Shown one piece after another: positions 25,639 to 34,697 of a stretch of 64,000 bases of DNA. Source of the stretch: Variovorax sp. PMC12 (GTDB lineage: Bacteria > Pseudomonadota > Gammaproteobacteria > Burkholderiales > Burkholderiaceae_C); contig NZ_CP027773.1 of the NCBI RefSeq assembly GCF_003019815.1, positions 1,561,001 to 1,625,000 on the forward strand. Direction: 5' to 3'. Made by a program: the position numbers and the translations under genes. The stretch's first letter is position 1. Each line of letters begins with the position of its first letter. The notes below the pieces were generated by a model. The model searched no databases. It was not told the DNA's origin and worked only from the letters and a program-made list of their open reading frames with translations.

Positions 25639-25655
25639 TGACCCGCTGGTCACTA
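25636..25655 (-). promoter_or_regulatory. Operator palindrome 2 of the efflux promoter
   Basis: CAATGACC-CGCT-GGTCACTA; the core TGACC-N4-GGTCA is a perfect palindrome. It overlaps the upstream edge of the -35 element. Confidence 0.65.
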
Positions 25656-25682
25656 GAACCCGATGTGGGCTCCGGCCGCCGC

Positions 25683-27605
25683 CTACGTACGCTGCCCCAT
25701 CTCCACCAGCCGGTTGTCCGGCAGCTCGAAATAGTCCGATGCCCGGCCCGCATTGCGCTGCAGCCAGCCGAACAGCGCGCGCCGTATCGGGTTCAGGCCC
25801 GGCAGGTTCTCCTCGCCGACCGAGGCGCGCGAGACGAAGTACGAGGTCTTCATCGAGTCGATCGCCAGCGTCTTCTGGTAGGCCAGGATGCGGATGAACT
25901 CGGGCACGTCGGGCCGCTCCATGAAGCCGTGCCGCGCGGTGACCACCCATATGCCCTCCATCAGCTGCTCGGCCTCGATGCGGTTGCGCGCATCGACACG
26001 CGGCGTGTCGCAGGGCAGCACGCGCAGCACGATGACCTGCTCATGCAGCACCTGGTTGTGCTTGAGGTTGTGCAGCAGCGCATGCGGCACCGCCGTGGCG
26101 TCGGGGTTCAGGAACACCGCCGTGCCGCTCACCCGGTGCGGCATGTGCAGCGCCAGCGACTCGATGAAGGGCCGCAGCGGCAGGCTCTCCGCTGCGGCTG
26201 CCTCCAGGCCCAGCCGGCGGCCCTTGGCCCAGGTGGTGAAGACCACCATCACCACGACCGCCACCGCCAGCGTGAGCCAACCGCCCTCGGCAATCTTCAG
26301 GCTGTTGGCCACCACGAAGGTCAGGTCGACCACCGCGAAGGCCGCCACGCCGACCACCACCGCCACCTTGTTCCAGCGCCACAGCCCCCAGGCCACGATG
26401 CCGGCCAGCAGCGTGGTCGTCACCATGGTGATCGACACGGCGATGCCGTAGGCCGCCGACAGCGCGCCCGAGCTGCGGAAGCCCAGCACCAGCAGCAGCA
26501 CCCCCACCATCAGCAGCCAGTTCACCGTCGGCACGTAGATCTGCCCGATCGCCGTGCCCGAGGTCTGGATCACCCGCATGCGCGGCAGGTAGCCCATGCG
26601 CATCGCCTGCGCCGTGAGCGAGAAGGCGCCCGAGATCACGGCCTGCGATGCAATAACCGTGGCCATTGCCGCGAGCACCACCATCGGCAGCACGCCCCAC
26701 GCGGGAAAGAGCCGGAAGAACGGGTTGTCGATGGCCGCCGGGTTGGCCAGCACCAGCGCCCCCTGCCCGAAGTAGTTCAGCACCAGCCCCGGCAGCGCGA
26801 TGAACAGCCATGCGAGCCGGATCGGCTTGGCGCCGAAGTGCCCCATGTCTGCATACAGCGCCTCGCCGCCCGTGAAGGCCAGGAACACCGCGCCCAGCAC
26901 CGCCAGCGACTGCGCCCGGTGCTCGACCAGGAAGCCCAGCGCCCGGCGCGGATCGAGCGCCGCCAGCACCTGCGGCTGCTGCAGCACCTGCCACAGTCCG
27001 GCCGCGGCCAGTATCAGGAACCACAGCAGCATGACCGGCCCGAACACCTTGCCGACCACGCCCGTGCCCTTCTTCTGCACCGCGAACAGCCCGATGAGAA
27101 TGACCACCGTGATCGGCAGCACCGCCTTCTGCAGCACCGGCGCCTGCACCTCCAGGCCCTCGACCGCCGACAGCACCGAGATGGCCGGCGTGATCAGGCT
27201 GTCGCCGTAGAACATGGCCGCGCCCACCAGCCCAAGCATGCCGATCACGTTCCATACCCAGGGCTTCGTCTTCGGCCCCGACACCGCGTTGCGCGCCAGC
27301 GCCTGCAGCGCCAGGATGCCGCCCTCGCCGTCGTGGTCGGCACGCAGCACGAACACCACGTACTTCAGCGTGACCACGAACATCAGCCCCCAGAAGATCA
27401 GCGAGAGCAGGCCCAGCACCGAATCGGGCGAGAACGGAACGCCGTGCTCGGGGTTCATCGTCTCCTTGAAGGCATAGAGCGGCGAAGTGCCGATGTCGCC
27501 GAACACCACCCCCAGCGCGGCGATCATGAGCGTCGGCCCCGCCGGGTGCGCCGCCTCGCCGTACGCTGAAACCTGGGACCCGGAAGCCGGTGCGGATGCT
27601 TTCAT
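25683..27605 (-). CDS. kup: Low-affinity potassium transporter Kup
   Basis: 640 aa from ATG 27605. It shows the Kup/HAK signature GVVFGDIGTSPLYAFKE near the N-terminus, about 12 membrane helices (for example LLSLIFWGLMFVVTLKYVVF; AVLGAVFLAFTGGEALYADM) and a C-terminal cytoplasmic domain of roughly 170 residues. It imports K+ with protons. It is divergent from hpnC and its stop lies close to the efflux operators, but it seems transcriptionally separate. Confidence 0.96.
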   Translation of the reverse strand: MKASAPASGSQVSAYGEAAHPAGPTLMIAALGVVFGDIGTSPLYAFKETMNPEHGVPFSPDSVLGLLSLIFWGLMFVVTLKYVVFVLRADHDGEGGILALQALARNAVSGPKTKPWVWNVIGMLGLVGAAMFYGDSLITPAISVLSAVEGLEVQAPVLQKAVLPITVVILIGLFAVQKKGTGVVGKVFGPVMLLWFLILAAAGLWQVLQQPQVLAALDPRRALGFLVEHRAQSLAVLGAVFLAFTGGEALYADMGHFGAKPIRLAWLFIALPGLVLNYFGQGALVLANPAAIDNPFFRLFPAWGVLPMVVLAAMATVIASQAVISGAFSLTAQAMRMGYLPRMRVIQTSGTAIGQIYVPTVNWLLMVGVLLLVLGFRSSGALSAAYGIAVSITMVTTTLLAGIVAWGLWRWNKVAVVVGVAAFAVVDLTFVVANSLKIAEGGWLTLAVAVVVMVVFTTWAKGRRLGLEAAAAESLPLRPFIESLALHMPHRVSGTAVFLNPDATAVPHALLHNLKHNQVLHEQVIVLRVLPCDTPRVDARNRIEAEQLMEGIWVVTARHGFMERPDVPEFIRILAYQKTLAIDSMKTSYFVSRASVGEENLPGLNPIRRALFGWLQRNAGRASDYFELPDNRLVEMGQRT

Positions 27606-27680
27606 GAGAAGCAGGAAGTTCAAAGTGGCGACGCTGCGAGCATAGTGCCGGGGCGCTGCGTCGTCGCGGACAATCGTGGC

Positions 27681-28595
27681 GTGTCCGCCACTCCCCACCT
27701 TGCCAACCCGCCGGCCCACTACGAGAACTTCCCCGTAGCCTCCTGGCTGTGCCCGCCGCACCTGCGCCCGCCCATTGCCGCGATCTACCACTTCGCGCGC
27801 ACCGCCGACGACATCGCCGACGAAGGCGAGGCCTTGCCGGATCAGCGGCTGGCCGATCTGCGCGCCTACCGAGAGGAACTGGCTGCCGCCGCGCAGGGCG
27901 AGGTGCTGCCGTCATCGCGCTGGCCCCGTGTGTTCGGCCCGCTGGCCCACAGCATCGCGCAGCACAAGCTGCCCGAAGACCTGCTCGCCGACCTGCTGAG
28001 CGCCTTCATGCAGGACATCGAGAAAACCCGCGACCACGGCACCTACGCCGACCGCGCCGAGCTGCTCGACTACTGCCGCCGCTCCGCCAACCCGGTCGGC
28101 CGGCTGCTGTTGCACCTCTACGGCGTGCACGACGCGCAGGCGCTGGCGCAGAGCGACGCCATCTGCAGCGCGCTGCAGCTCATCAATTTCTGGCAGGACC
28201 CGAGCGTCGACCTGCCGCGCGGGCGTTTCTATTTCCCGCTGACCGACTGCGACCGGCGCAGCCTGACGCGCGAGAACTTCAAGGTGTTCGCGCCGCTGTC
28301 GCCGGCCCCGCCGCCGCAGGAAGCTATCAATCTGATAGCAGTGGTGTCTTACTGGGCGCGCGAGCTCATGACGGAAGGCGCGCCGCTGGTGCACCGGCTG
28401 CCCGGCCGCGCGGGCTGGGAACTGCGGCTCGTGGTGCAAGGCGGGCTGCGCATCCTCGACAAGATCGTCGACCTCGGCTTCGACACCTTCTCGCAGCGCC
28501 CCACCGTCGGCAAGGCCGATGCCCCCCTGCTGCTCTGGAAGGCCATGCGGATGCGGAGACAATCACGGCCCATGAAAGCAGCGCCTCCCCGATGA
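27681..28595 (+). CDS. hpnC: Presqualene diphosphate/squalene pathway enzyme HpnC
   Basis: 304 aa from GTG 27681; upstream GTG 27645 is also possible and no good ribosome-binding site decides. It is an isoprenoid synthase fold with Asp-rich motifs FARTADDIADE and INFWQDPSVD. NPVGRLLLHLYG is typical of the squalene/phytoene synthase family. In the three-enzyme route, HpnD makes presqualene diphosphate, HpnC converts it to hydroxysqualene and HpnE reduces that to squalene, a hopanoid precursor. The stop overlaps hpnD (ATGA). Confidence 0.9.
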   Translation: MSATPHLANPPAHYENFPVASWLCPPHLRPPIAAIYHFARTADDIADEGEALPDQRLADLRAYREELAAAAQGEVLPSSRWPRVFGPLAHSIAQHKLPEDLLADLLSAFMQDIEKTRDHGTYADRAELLDYCRRSANPVGRLLLHLYGVHDAQALAQSDAICSALQLINFWQDPSVDLPRGRFYFPLTDCDRRSLTRENFKVFAPLSPAPPPQEAINLIAVVSYWARELMTEGAPLVHRLPGRAGWELRLVVQGGLRILDKIVDLGFDTFSQRPTVGKADAPLLLWKAMRMRRQSRPMKAAPPR

Positions 28596-29431
28596 ATCCC
28601 GAGCAATACGTGCAAGACAAGGCCGCCGCCTCGGGCAGCAGTTTCTATTACGCCTTCCTGTTCCTCCCCAAGCCGCGCCGCGCCGCGATCACGGCTTTCT
28701 ATGCGTTCTGCCGCGAGGTCGACGACGTGGTCGACGAGGTCAGCGATCCCGGCGTGGCCGCCACCAAGCTCGCCTGGTGGCGCACCGAGGTGGCCCAGTC
28801 TTTCGCGGGTACGCCCCGCCACCCGGTGATGCAAGCGCTGATGCCGCATGCCGCGGCCTACGGCATCGAGGCGCGCCAGCTCAACGAGGTGATCGACGGC
28901 TGCCAGATGGACCTGGACCAGACCCGCTATCTCGACTTCCAGGGACTCGCGCGCTACTGCCACCTCGTGGCCGGCGTGGTGGGCGAAGTCGCGGCGCGCA
29001 TCTTCGGCCAGACCGATCCGCAGACCACCGCCTATGCCCACAAGCTGGGCCTGGCGCTGCAGCTCACCAACATCCTGCGCGACGTGGGCGAAGACGCCCT
29101 GCGCGGGCGCATCTACCTGCCGGTGAACGAGCTGCAGAAGTTCGACGTGAAGGCGCACGAGATCCTGAACCGCGTGCACTCGGAACGCTTCGTCGCGCTG
29201 ATGAAGTTCCAGGCCGCGCGCGCCCACGCGGCCTACGACGAAGCGCTCGCCCTGCTCCCGCTGGCCGACCGCCGCGCGCAGAAACCGGGCCTCATGATGG
29301 CCAGCATCTACCGCACCCTGCTGCGCGAGATCGAACGCGACGATTTCCAGGTGCTGAACCAGCGCGTAAGCCTGACGCCGGTGCGCAAGTTCTGGCTGGC
29401 GTGGAAAGTCCAGGCGCTGGGCAGAATATGA
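28592..29431 (+). CDS. hpnD: Presqualene diphosphate synthase HpnD
   Basis: 279 aa. Asp-rich motifs FCREVDDVVDEV and TNILRDVGED bind farnesyl diphosphate through magnesium. SFYYAFLFLPKPRRAAITAF is the usual start of this branch. It is coupled to hpnC by a four-base overlap. A dispersed repeat separates it from hpnE. Confidence 0.92.
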   Translation: MNPEQYVQDKAAASGSSFYYAFLFLPKPRRAAITAFYAFCREVDDVVDEVSDPGVAATKLAWWRTEVAQSFAGTPRHPVMQALMPHAAAYGIEARQLNEVIDGCQMDLDQTRYLDFQGLARYCHLVAGVVGEVAARIFGQTDPQTTAYAHKLGLALQLTNILRDVGEDALRGRIYLPVNELQKFDVKAHEILNRVHSERFVALMKFQAARAHAAYDEALALLPLADRRAQKPGLMMASIYRTLLREIERDDFQVLNQRVSLTPVRKFWLAWKVQALGRI

Positions 29432-29433
29432 CT

Positions 29434-29528
29434 CGCCCCCAGGCTTCGCGCACTTCGTGTCGCTTCGCCACCCCCCTACCGGGGGCAACACCCGAGGCCC
29501 GGCAGAGCCGGCTCCTCGGTGTTCCTGG
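29434..29528 (+). repeat. Dispersed intergenic repeat, copy A
   Basis: About 95 bases beginning CGCCCCCAGGCTTCGCGCAC and containing CCCCCTACCGGGGG and GCCCGGC...GCCGG pairings. A closely matching copy lies in inverted orientation at 55456-55548. It sits between hpnD and hpnE. I recall such elements as frequent between genes in Comamonadaceae. Confidence 0.8.
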
Positions 29529-29558
29529 AAATGGCCCCACGCCAGCGGCACTGCGCGC

Positions 29559-30815
29559 ATGAAAACAGCCGTCATCGGCGCCGGCTGGGCCGGCCTGGCC
29601 TGCGCGGTCGAGGCCACGCGGCTCGGGCATGCCGTCACGCTGTTCGAAGCTGCGCACATGCCCGGCGGCCGCGCGCGGCGCGTCGACGACATGCACGGGC
29701 TGGCGCTCGACAACGGGCAGCACATCCTGATCGGCGCATACACCGCCACGCTGAAGCTGATGCGCGATGTCGGCGTGGATGTCGACGGCGTGCTGCTGCG
29801 CCTGCCGCTGTCGCTGCGCTTTGCGGACGGTGGCGGGCTCAAGCTGCCGCGGCTGCCCGCGCCGCTCGACCTGCTGGCCGGCATCTTCGGCGCGCGCGGC
29901 TGGACATGGCGCGACAAGTCGTCGCTGCTGCGCACCGCCATCGGCTGGCGCCTTTCGGGCTTTCGCTGCACCGACAGCGCCACGGTCGCCGACCTGTGCG
30001 CCGGCCTCACCCCGCGCGTGATGAAGGAGCTGATCGAGCCGCTGTGCGTGTCGGCGCTCAACACACCCGTGGGGCAGTCGAGCGGCGAAGTGTTCCTGCG
30101 CGTGCTGAAGGATGCCCTCTTCAGCGGCAGCGGCGGCGCCGACCTGCTGCTGCCCCGTGCCGACCTGGGCGCGCTGCTTCCCGACGCGGCCATCCGGTGG
30201 CTGACCGCACAGGGCGCGCAGGTGCGCATCGGCACCCGCGTGCGCGCCATCGCATCCGAGGGCGGCCGGTGGCGCGTCGACGATGAAATCTTCGACCAGG
30301 TCGTGCTGGCCTGCGCGCCGTGGGACGCCGCCCGGCTGGTGCGTGCATCCGGCCTGCAGGCGGATGCCTGGTGCGCAACCACCGAGGCCCTGCGCTTCGA
30401 GGCCATTGCCACCGTCTATGTGCGCGGCGCCTCGCCGCTGGCCGAACCGATGCTGGCGCTGCGCAGCGACCCGGCCACCGCCCCCGCGCAGTTCGCTTTC
30501 GACCGGGGCCAGCTCGGCGGCATGCAAGGCGTGCTCGCGATGGTCGTCAGTGCCAACGAGGCTTCGCGCGAAGTGCTGGAAGAACAGGTGATCGCGCAGG
30601 CCGCCAAGCAACTGGGCCAGACGCGGTTGCAGCTCGTGCAGACCGTGGTCGAGAAACGCGCCACCTTCGCCTGCACACCCGCCCTCGCCAGGCCTCCGTC
30701 GGCCATCGTGCCCGGCCTGCAGGCCTGCGGCGACTACACCGAAGGCCCCTACCCGGCCACGCTCGAAGGCGCCGTCCTCAGCGGCCTCGCCGCCGCAAAG
30801 GCAATGACCCCATGA
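29559..30815 (+). CDS. hpnE: Hydroxysqualene dehydroxylase HpnE (FAD-dependent)
   Basis: 418 aa from ATG 29559. The FAD-binding Rossmann motif is VIGAGWAGLACAVEATRLGH, followed by FEAAHMPGGRARR. The C-terminal part (GLQACGDYTEGPYPATLEGA) is the closing FAD-binding signature of amine-oxidase/phytoene-desaturase-like enzymes. It completes squalene formation with HpnC and HpnD. Its stop overlaps the start of a small gene of unknown function. Confidence 0.92.
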   Translation: MKTAVIGAGWAGLACAVEATRLGHAVTLFEAAHMPGGRARRVDDMHGLALDNGQHILIGAYTATLKLMRDVGVDVDGVLLRLPLSLRFADGGGLKLPRLPAPLDLLAGIFGARGWTWRDKSSLLRTAIGWRLSGFRCTDSATVADLCAGLTPRVMKELIEPLCVSALNTPVGQSSGEVFLRVLKDALFSGSGGADLLLPRADLGALLPDAAIRWLTAQGAQVRIGTRVRAIASEGGRWRVDDEIFDQVVLACAPWDAARLVRASGLQADAWCATTEALRFEAIATVYVRGASPLAEPMLALRSDPATAPAQFAFDRGQLGGMQGVLAMVVSANEASREVLEEQVIAQAAKQLGQTRLQLVQTVVEKRATFACTPALARPPSAIVPGLQACGDYTEGPYPATLEGAVLSGLAAAKAMTP

Positions 30816-31120
30816 CCACCGAACTGCGCTACCTCGACTTCGACTACAGCGAAGACACCGAAGGCCACGGCACCTTCGACGCGATGGCGTCGACCACGCC
30901 CGAGAAGACGCCCGAGGTCAAGCAAGAGATTGCCGTCGTGCTGGCGTGGGCCGAGGCCACGTTCCCGCACGTACGCGGCGCCCTCGACGAAGGCGCCATG
31001 TGGGACTACGACCTGCAGGAAACGCGCGAAGAAAACCCGCGCTTCGACACCGTCACCCTCTCGCTCAGCGGCACCGCAGACTTCTGCGCGGCGCTGCGCG
31101 AGCAGTTCGCGCTCGACTGA
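30812..31120 (+). CDS. Small acidic protein coupled to hpnE, unknown function
   Basis: 102 aa; ATG 30812 overlaps the hpnE stop (ATGA). The sequence is acidic (LRYLDFDYSEDTEGHGTFDA; TFPHVRGALDEGAMWDYDLQ) with a likely alpha/beta fold and no membrane segment or known motif. Coupling suggests expression with squalene synthesis, though the operon end is a common place for unrelated genes. Confidence 0.75.
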   Translation: MTTELRYLDFDYSEDTEGHGTFDAMASTTPEKTPEVKQEIAVVLAWAEATFPHVRGALDEGAMWDYDLQETREENPRFDTVTLSLSGTADFCAALREQFALD

Positions 31121-31136
31121 CCGCCCGACAGGAAGC

Positions 31137-31781
31137 TCAGGCGGCTGTCTTGTTGCGCAACCGCAGCAGGCTCAGGCCCAGCAGCACGAAGGCCCCGCCC
31201 GACACCTTGTTGAACAGCCGCGTGCGGCGCGGATCCGAGAGCTGCTTGCGCAGAAGTCGCGCCAGCAGCACGTAGAACGCATGCGACAGCACCGAGGCGG
31301 TCGCGAAGGTGGTCGTCAGCACCACGAACTGCATGGCCAGCGGCGCGTCCTGCGTCAGGAATTGCGGGAACAGCGCGGAGAAGAAAAGAATGCCCTTCGG
31401 GTTGGTCAGCGCCACCGTCAGGCCGTTGCCGAACAGGCGCAGGCCCGAACGCGGCACCGCACCGGCCGGCGCGCCCTGCAGGTCGGCGAACACGCTGCCC
31501 TGGCTGCGCCACTGCTTGATGCCCAGGTAGATCAGGTAAGCCGCGCCGGCCAACTTCAGCAGCATGAAGGCATGGGCGGAGGTCGAGAGCACCACGCCCA
31601 GCCCGGCCATGGCCGCGGCCGACACCATGAACAGCCCCGTCGCATTGCCGAGCGAGCTGATCATCGCGCGTCGCGGGCCCACGCTCATCGAGTTCGAGAC
31701 CGCGAGCAACACCGCCGGTCCGGGCGTGAAGGCGACGAGCAGCGTGACGCCGCAGAAGACGAGCCAGTTCGAGAAATGCAC
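31137..31781 (-). CDS. LysE/RhtB-family amino-acid exporter
   Basis: 214 aa with six hydrophobic segments. The N-terminal FTPGPAVLLAVSNSMSVGPR and the middle NPKGILFFSALFPQFL are hallmarks of the family. It would export amino acids or related metabolites across the inner membrane. The substrate cannot be told from sequence. It converges with the hpn operon. Confidence 0.9.
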   Translation of the reverse strand: MHFSNWLVFCGVTLLVAFTPGPAVLLAVSNSMSVGPRRAMISSLGNATGLFMVSAAAMAGLGVVLSTSAHAFMLLKLAGAAYLIYLGIKQWRSQGSVFADLQGAPAGAVPRSGLRLFGNGLTVALTNPKGILFFSALFPQFLTQDAPLAMQFVVLTTTFATASVLSHAFYVLLARLLRKQLSDPRRTRLFNKVSGGAFVLLGLSLLRLRNKTAA

Positions 31782-31900
31782 TTTGGGGTTCCTGCCCGGC
31801 GCGAGGCCGCAAGAAGTTGAGGACGACGGGAAACTATAGTCAGCCCCGCGAATCGGCGCAGACGCCGCGCCAATACCCTCTCACTCCCGGAACCCCACCC

Positions 31901-32206
31901 ATGGTCACCTGCTACCTGCGCTACATCGTCGACGCCTACAAGCTCAAGGAGTTCGAGCACTACGGCAGGCTCTGGATCCCGCTGGTCGAGAAGTTCGGCG
32001 GCCAGCACCACGGCTACTTCCTGCCCTCGGAAGGCACGAACAACGTCGCGCTGGCGATGTTCACCTTCCCGAGCCTGGCCGCCTACGAAAAGTACCGCGC
32101 CGACTCGATGCAGGACCCGGAATGCCAGGCCGCCTTCAAGTACGCGGAAGAAACCCGCTGCATCCTGAGTTACGAACGCAGCTTCTTCCGCCCGGTATTC
32201 AAGTAA
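31901..32206 (+). CDS. NIPSNAP-family protein
   Basis: 101 aa from ATG 31901. The sequence CYLRYIVDAYKLKEFEHYGR, then GYFLPSEGTNNVAL and FPSLAAYEKYRAD, matches the NIPSNAP fold, a dimeric alpha/beta-barrel domain of unclear function. It is monocistronic, divergent from the LysE-type gene and convergent with the HAD gene. Confidence 0.88.
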   Translation: MVTCYLRYIVDAYKLKEFEHYGRLWIPLVEKFGGQHHGYFLPSEGTNNVALAMFTFPSLAAYEKYRADSMQDPECQAAFKYAEETRCILSYERSFFRPVFK

Positions 32207-32210
32207 GGCC

Positions 32211-32942
32211 TCAGGCGCCGAGCGCAACGCACAGCGCGTGCAGGTTCGGCACGATCAGCTGCGGCCGGGCGTCGTGCACCCAGGGCCGCTCGTCGCGCAC
32301 GAGCCAGGCGGCCTGCATGCCGGCATTGAGCGCGCCGACCACGTCGAGCTCGGCGTCGTCGCCCACGTGCAGCACGTCCTTGGGCAGGAAGCCGACCGAT
32401 GCCGCGGCGGCACGGAAGATGGGCGCATGCGGCTTGCCGCTGCCGAAGGCCCGCGCATTGAAGGCGGTGCGGAACCATCGGCCGACGCCGGTCTTGTGGA
32501 TGTCGGCGTTGCCGTTCGAGATGGCCACCAGCGGATAGCGTTCGCTGAGCCACTTGAGTGCGGGCAGCGCGTCTTCATACAGCGTCACGCGCTGGCGCTC
32601 TTCGAAGAACGCCTCGAAGGCCGGATCGGCCAGCGCCGGGTCTTCGCCCGCGCGCTTGAGCGCGGTGCGGATCGACTCCCGGCGCAGCGCGCTCAGGTCG
32701 TGCGCAAGGTCGGAGCGTTCCTTGGCCGTGGCTTCGCGCAGTTCGCGAAGAATGCCGGGCGTCAGCAGCAGCGAGGCCGTCTTGGGCGCCTCGCGCAGCA
32801 GCCATTCCTGGAGCACGCCCTCTGCGCGCTCGATGGTCGGCCAGATCGGCCACAGCGTGTCGTCGAGGTCGAGCGAGATCGCGGAAATACGTTGGAGGTC
32901 GAGGGGTTCGGCGCCTGCTGGCGCCGTCGAAGCGGAGGTCAT
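32211..32942 (-). CDS. HAD-superfamily hydrolase
   Basis: 243 aa from ATG 32942. The nucleophile motif is SLDLDDTLWP, motif II is AISNGNAD, the Lys is in GSGKPHAPIF and motif IV is HVGDDAELDVVGA, so all catalytic residues of haloacid-dehalogenase-like phosphatases are present. A helical cap (residues about 35-125) lies after motif I. The substrate is probably a small phosphate ester. It is divergent from hemH, with 15 bases between the starts. Confidence 0.92.
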   Translation of the reverse strand: MTSASTAPAGAEPLDLQRISAISLDLDDTLWPIWPTIERAEGVLQEWLLREAPKTASLLLTPGILRELREATAKERSDLAHDLSALRRESIRTALKRAGEDPALADPAFEAFFEERQRVTLYEDALPALKWLSERYPLVAISNGNADIHKTGVGRWFRTAFNARAFGSGKPHAPIFRAAAASVGFLPKDVLHVGDDAELDVVGALNAGMQAAWLVRDERPWVHDARPQLIVPNLHALCVALGA

Positions 32943-32957
32943 GACCGAGAATATCGC

Positions 32958-33989
32958 ATGCCTCCACATCCCGAGAACGCCCCGCCGGGCACCCCGCGCA
33001 CCGCCGTGCTCTGGTGCAACCTGGGTTCGCCCGATGCACCGACCGCCGCCGCCGTGCGCCCCTACCTCGCAGACTTCCTGGGCGACCCGCGCGTGGTCGA
33101 GATTCCCAGGGCGATCTGGGCGCTCATCCTGCACGGCATCATCCTGCGCGTGCGCCCGGCCAAGTCGGCCGCCAAGTACGCGAGCATCTGGATGCCCGAG
33201 GGCTCGCCGCTCAAGGTGTTCACCCAGAAGCAGGCCACGCTGCTGGCGGGCTGGCTCGGTGAGCGCGGCCACCGCGTGACGGTGCGCGACGCGATGCGCT
33301 ACGCCAACCCGTCGATCGCCTCGCGCCTCGACGCGCTGCAGGCCGAGGGCGTCACCCGCGTGCTGGTGCTGCAGGCCTACCCGCAATACTCGGCCACCAC
33401 AACGGCCAGCGTGATCGACGCGGTGAACGACTGGAGCCGCAAGCAACGCCGCCTGCCGGAGTTCCGCTTCGTGAATGACTTCCACGACGACCCGGCCTAC
33501 ATCGAGGCGCTGGCCCAAGGCATCGAGAAACACTGGAAGACCGAAGGCCGCGGCGAGGTGCTGCTGATGAGCTTCCACGGCATTCCCGCGCGCAACATCG
33601 CGCTCGGCGATCCGTACCAGTCTCAATGCCTGGAAACCGCGCGCCTGCTCGCAGAGCGACTGGGCCTTTCGGCGGCGCAGCACCGCGTCACCTTCCAGTC
33701 GCGCTTCGGCCGCGCCAAGTGGCTCGAGCCCTACACCGAACCCACGCTGCGCGAACTCGGTGCCTCCGGCATCCAGCGCGTCGACGTGGTGTGCCCCGGC
33801 TTCCCGGCCGACTGCCTCGAAACGCTCGAGGAAATCGCCATGGAAGGCCGCGAGGCCTTCATGCACGCGGGCGGCAAGACATTCAGCTATATCCCGTGCC
33901 TGAACGACAGCCCGGCATGGATCACCGCGCTCGCGGGCATTGCCGAGCGCAACCTGGCGGGCTGGCCCACGCAGTCGACCGCGCGCTGA
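32958..33989 (+). CDS. hemH: Ferrochelatase
   Basis: 343 aa from ATG 32958. Family features are LWCNLGSPDAPTAAAVRPYL near the N-terminus, LVLQAYPQYSATTTASVIDA, the catalytic His in MSFHGIPAR and the acidic helix DCLETLEEIAMEGRE. It inserts Fe2+ into protoporphyrin IX as the last step of haem synthesis, at the membrane surface. Confidence 0.97.
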   Translation: MPPHPENAPPGTPRTAVLWCNLGSPDAPTAAAVRPYLADFLGDPRVVEIPRAIWALILHGIILRVRPAKSAAKYASIWMPEGSPLKVFTQKQATLLAGWLGERGHRVTVRDAMRYANPSIASRLDALQAEGVTRVLVLQAYPQYSATTTASVIDAVNDWSRKQRRLPEFRFVNDFHDDPAYIEALAQGIEKHWKTEGRGEVLLMSFHGIPARNIALGDPYQSQCLETARLLAERLGLSAAQHRVTFQSRFGRAKWLEPYTEPTLRELGASGIQRVDVVCPGFPADCLETLEEIAMEGREAFMHAGGKTFSYIPCLNDSPAWITALAGIAERNLAGWPTQSTAR

Positions 33990-33996
33990 AGCGGCT

Positions 33997-34569
33997 TCAG
34001 CCCGCCGATTTGCGCGCCAGCAGCGCCTGGATCGCGGCTTCCATCTCGGCGTATTCGCCCTCGCCGAAGTGCTGCCGCATCACCTGACCCTTGCTGTCGA
34101 CCAGGTAGAAGGCCGGCCAGTACTGGTTGTCGTAGGCCTTCCAGGTGGCAAAGGCGTTGTCCTGCGCCACCGGATAGCGAATGTTGAAGCGCCGGATCGC
34201 ATCTTCCACGTTGCGCGTGAGCTTCTCATAGGCGAATTCGGGCGAGTGCACGCCCACCACCACGAAGCCCTGGTCCTTGTACTTCTCGTACCAGCTCACC
34301 ACGTGCGGCAGCGTGCGGATGCAGTTGATGCACGAGTAGGTCCAGAAGTCGACCAGCACCACCTGCCCGGCCAGCCTCTTCAGCGTGAGCGGCTCCGAGT
34401 TGAGCCACTTGTCGATGCCCGCGAACTCGGGGGCCTTGCCGTAGTCGCGCAGGCCCGGCGACGCGGCCAGGGCACTGCGTACCGGCCACCCGCCACCGGC
34501 CGCCGCAGCCAGGGCCGACGCCCCCGCGGCGAGCCCCGAGAACGCTCTCCTGGACAGCATGTTCTTCAT
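33997..34569 (-). CDS. Tat-exported thioredoxin-like (TlpA-type) protein
   Basis: 190 aa from ATG 34569. A twin-arginine-type signal (LSRRAFSGLAAGASALAAAA) precedes a TlpA-like redoxin domain with active site WTYSCINCIRTLPH (CxxC). WPAFYLVDSKGQVMRQHFGE is the cis-Pro region of the fold. It probably acts as a periplasmic thiol reductase or oxidase. No cytochrome c maturation genes are nearby, so the partner is unknown. Confidence 0.88.
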   Translation of the reverse strand: MKNMLSRRAFSGLAAGASALAAAAGGGWPVRSALAASPGLRDYGKAPEFAGIDKWLNSEPLTLKRLAGQVVLVDFWTYSCINCIRTLPHVVSWYEKYKDQGFVVVGVHSPEFAYEKLTRNVEDAIRRFNIRYPVAQDNAFATWKAYDNQYWPAFYLVDSKGQVMRQHFGEGEYAEMEAAIQALLARKSAG

Positions 34570-34697
34570 GATCGCAACCCCGTTCCTTGTGTCAGACCGA
34601 CAGCGGTCAGGCGCGATTGTTTGCGGCGCATCCCGGGCGTGCGCATGTGTCACGGCAATTTGAACTTTGTCCCGGCGGCGTGAAGGCCGGGAGCGAC

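Noticed and set aside
29457..29558. Possible N-terminal extension of hpnE through the dispersed repeat
   Set aside because: The extension is translated repeat DNA; the FAD-binding motif starts right after ATG 29559, as expected for the family.
28349..30412. 687-codon leftward open frame across hpnC, hpnD and hpnE
   Set aside because: It crosses three real rightward genes and a dispersed repeat; composition is that of antisense sequence.
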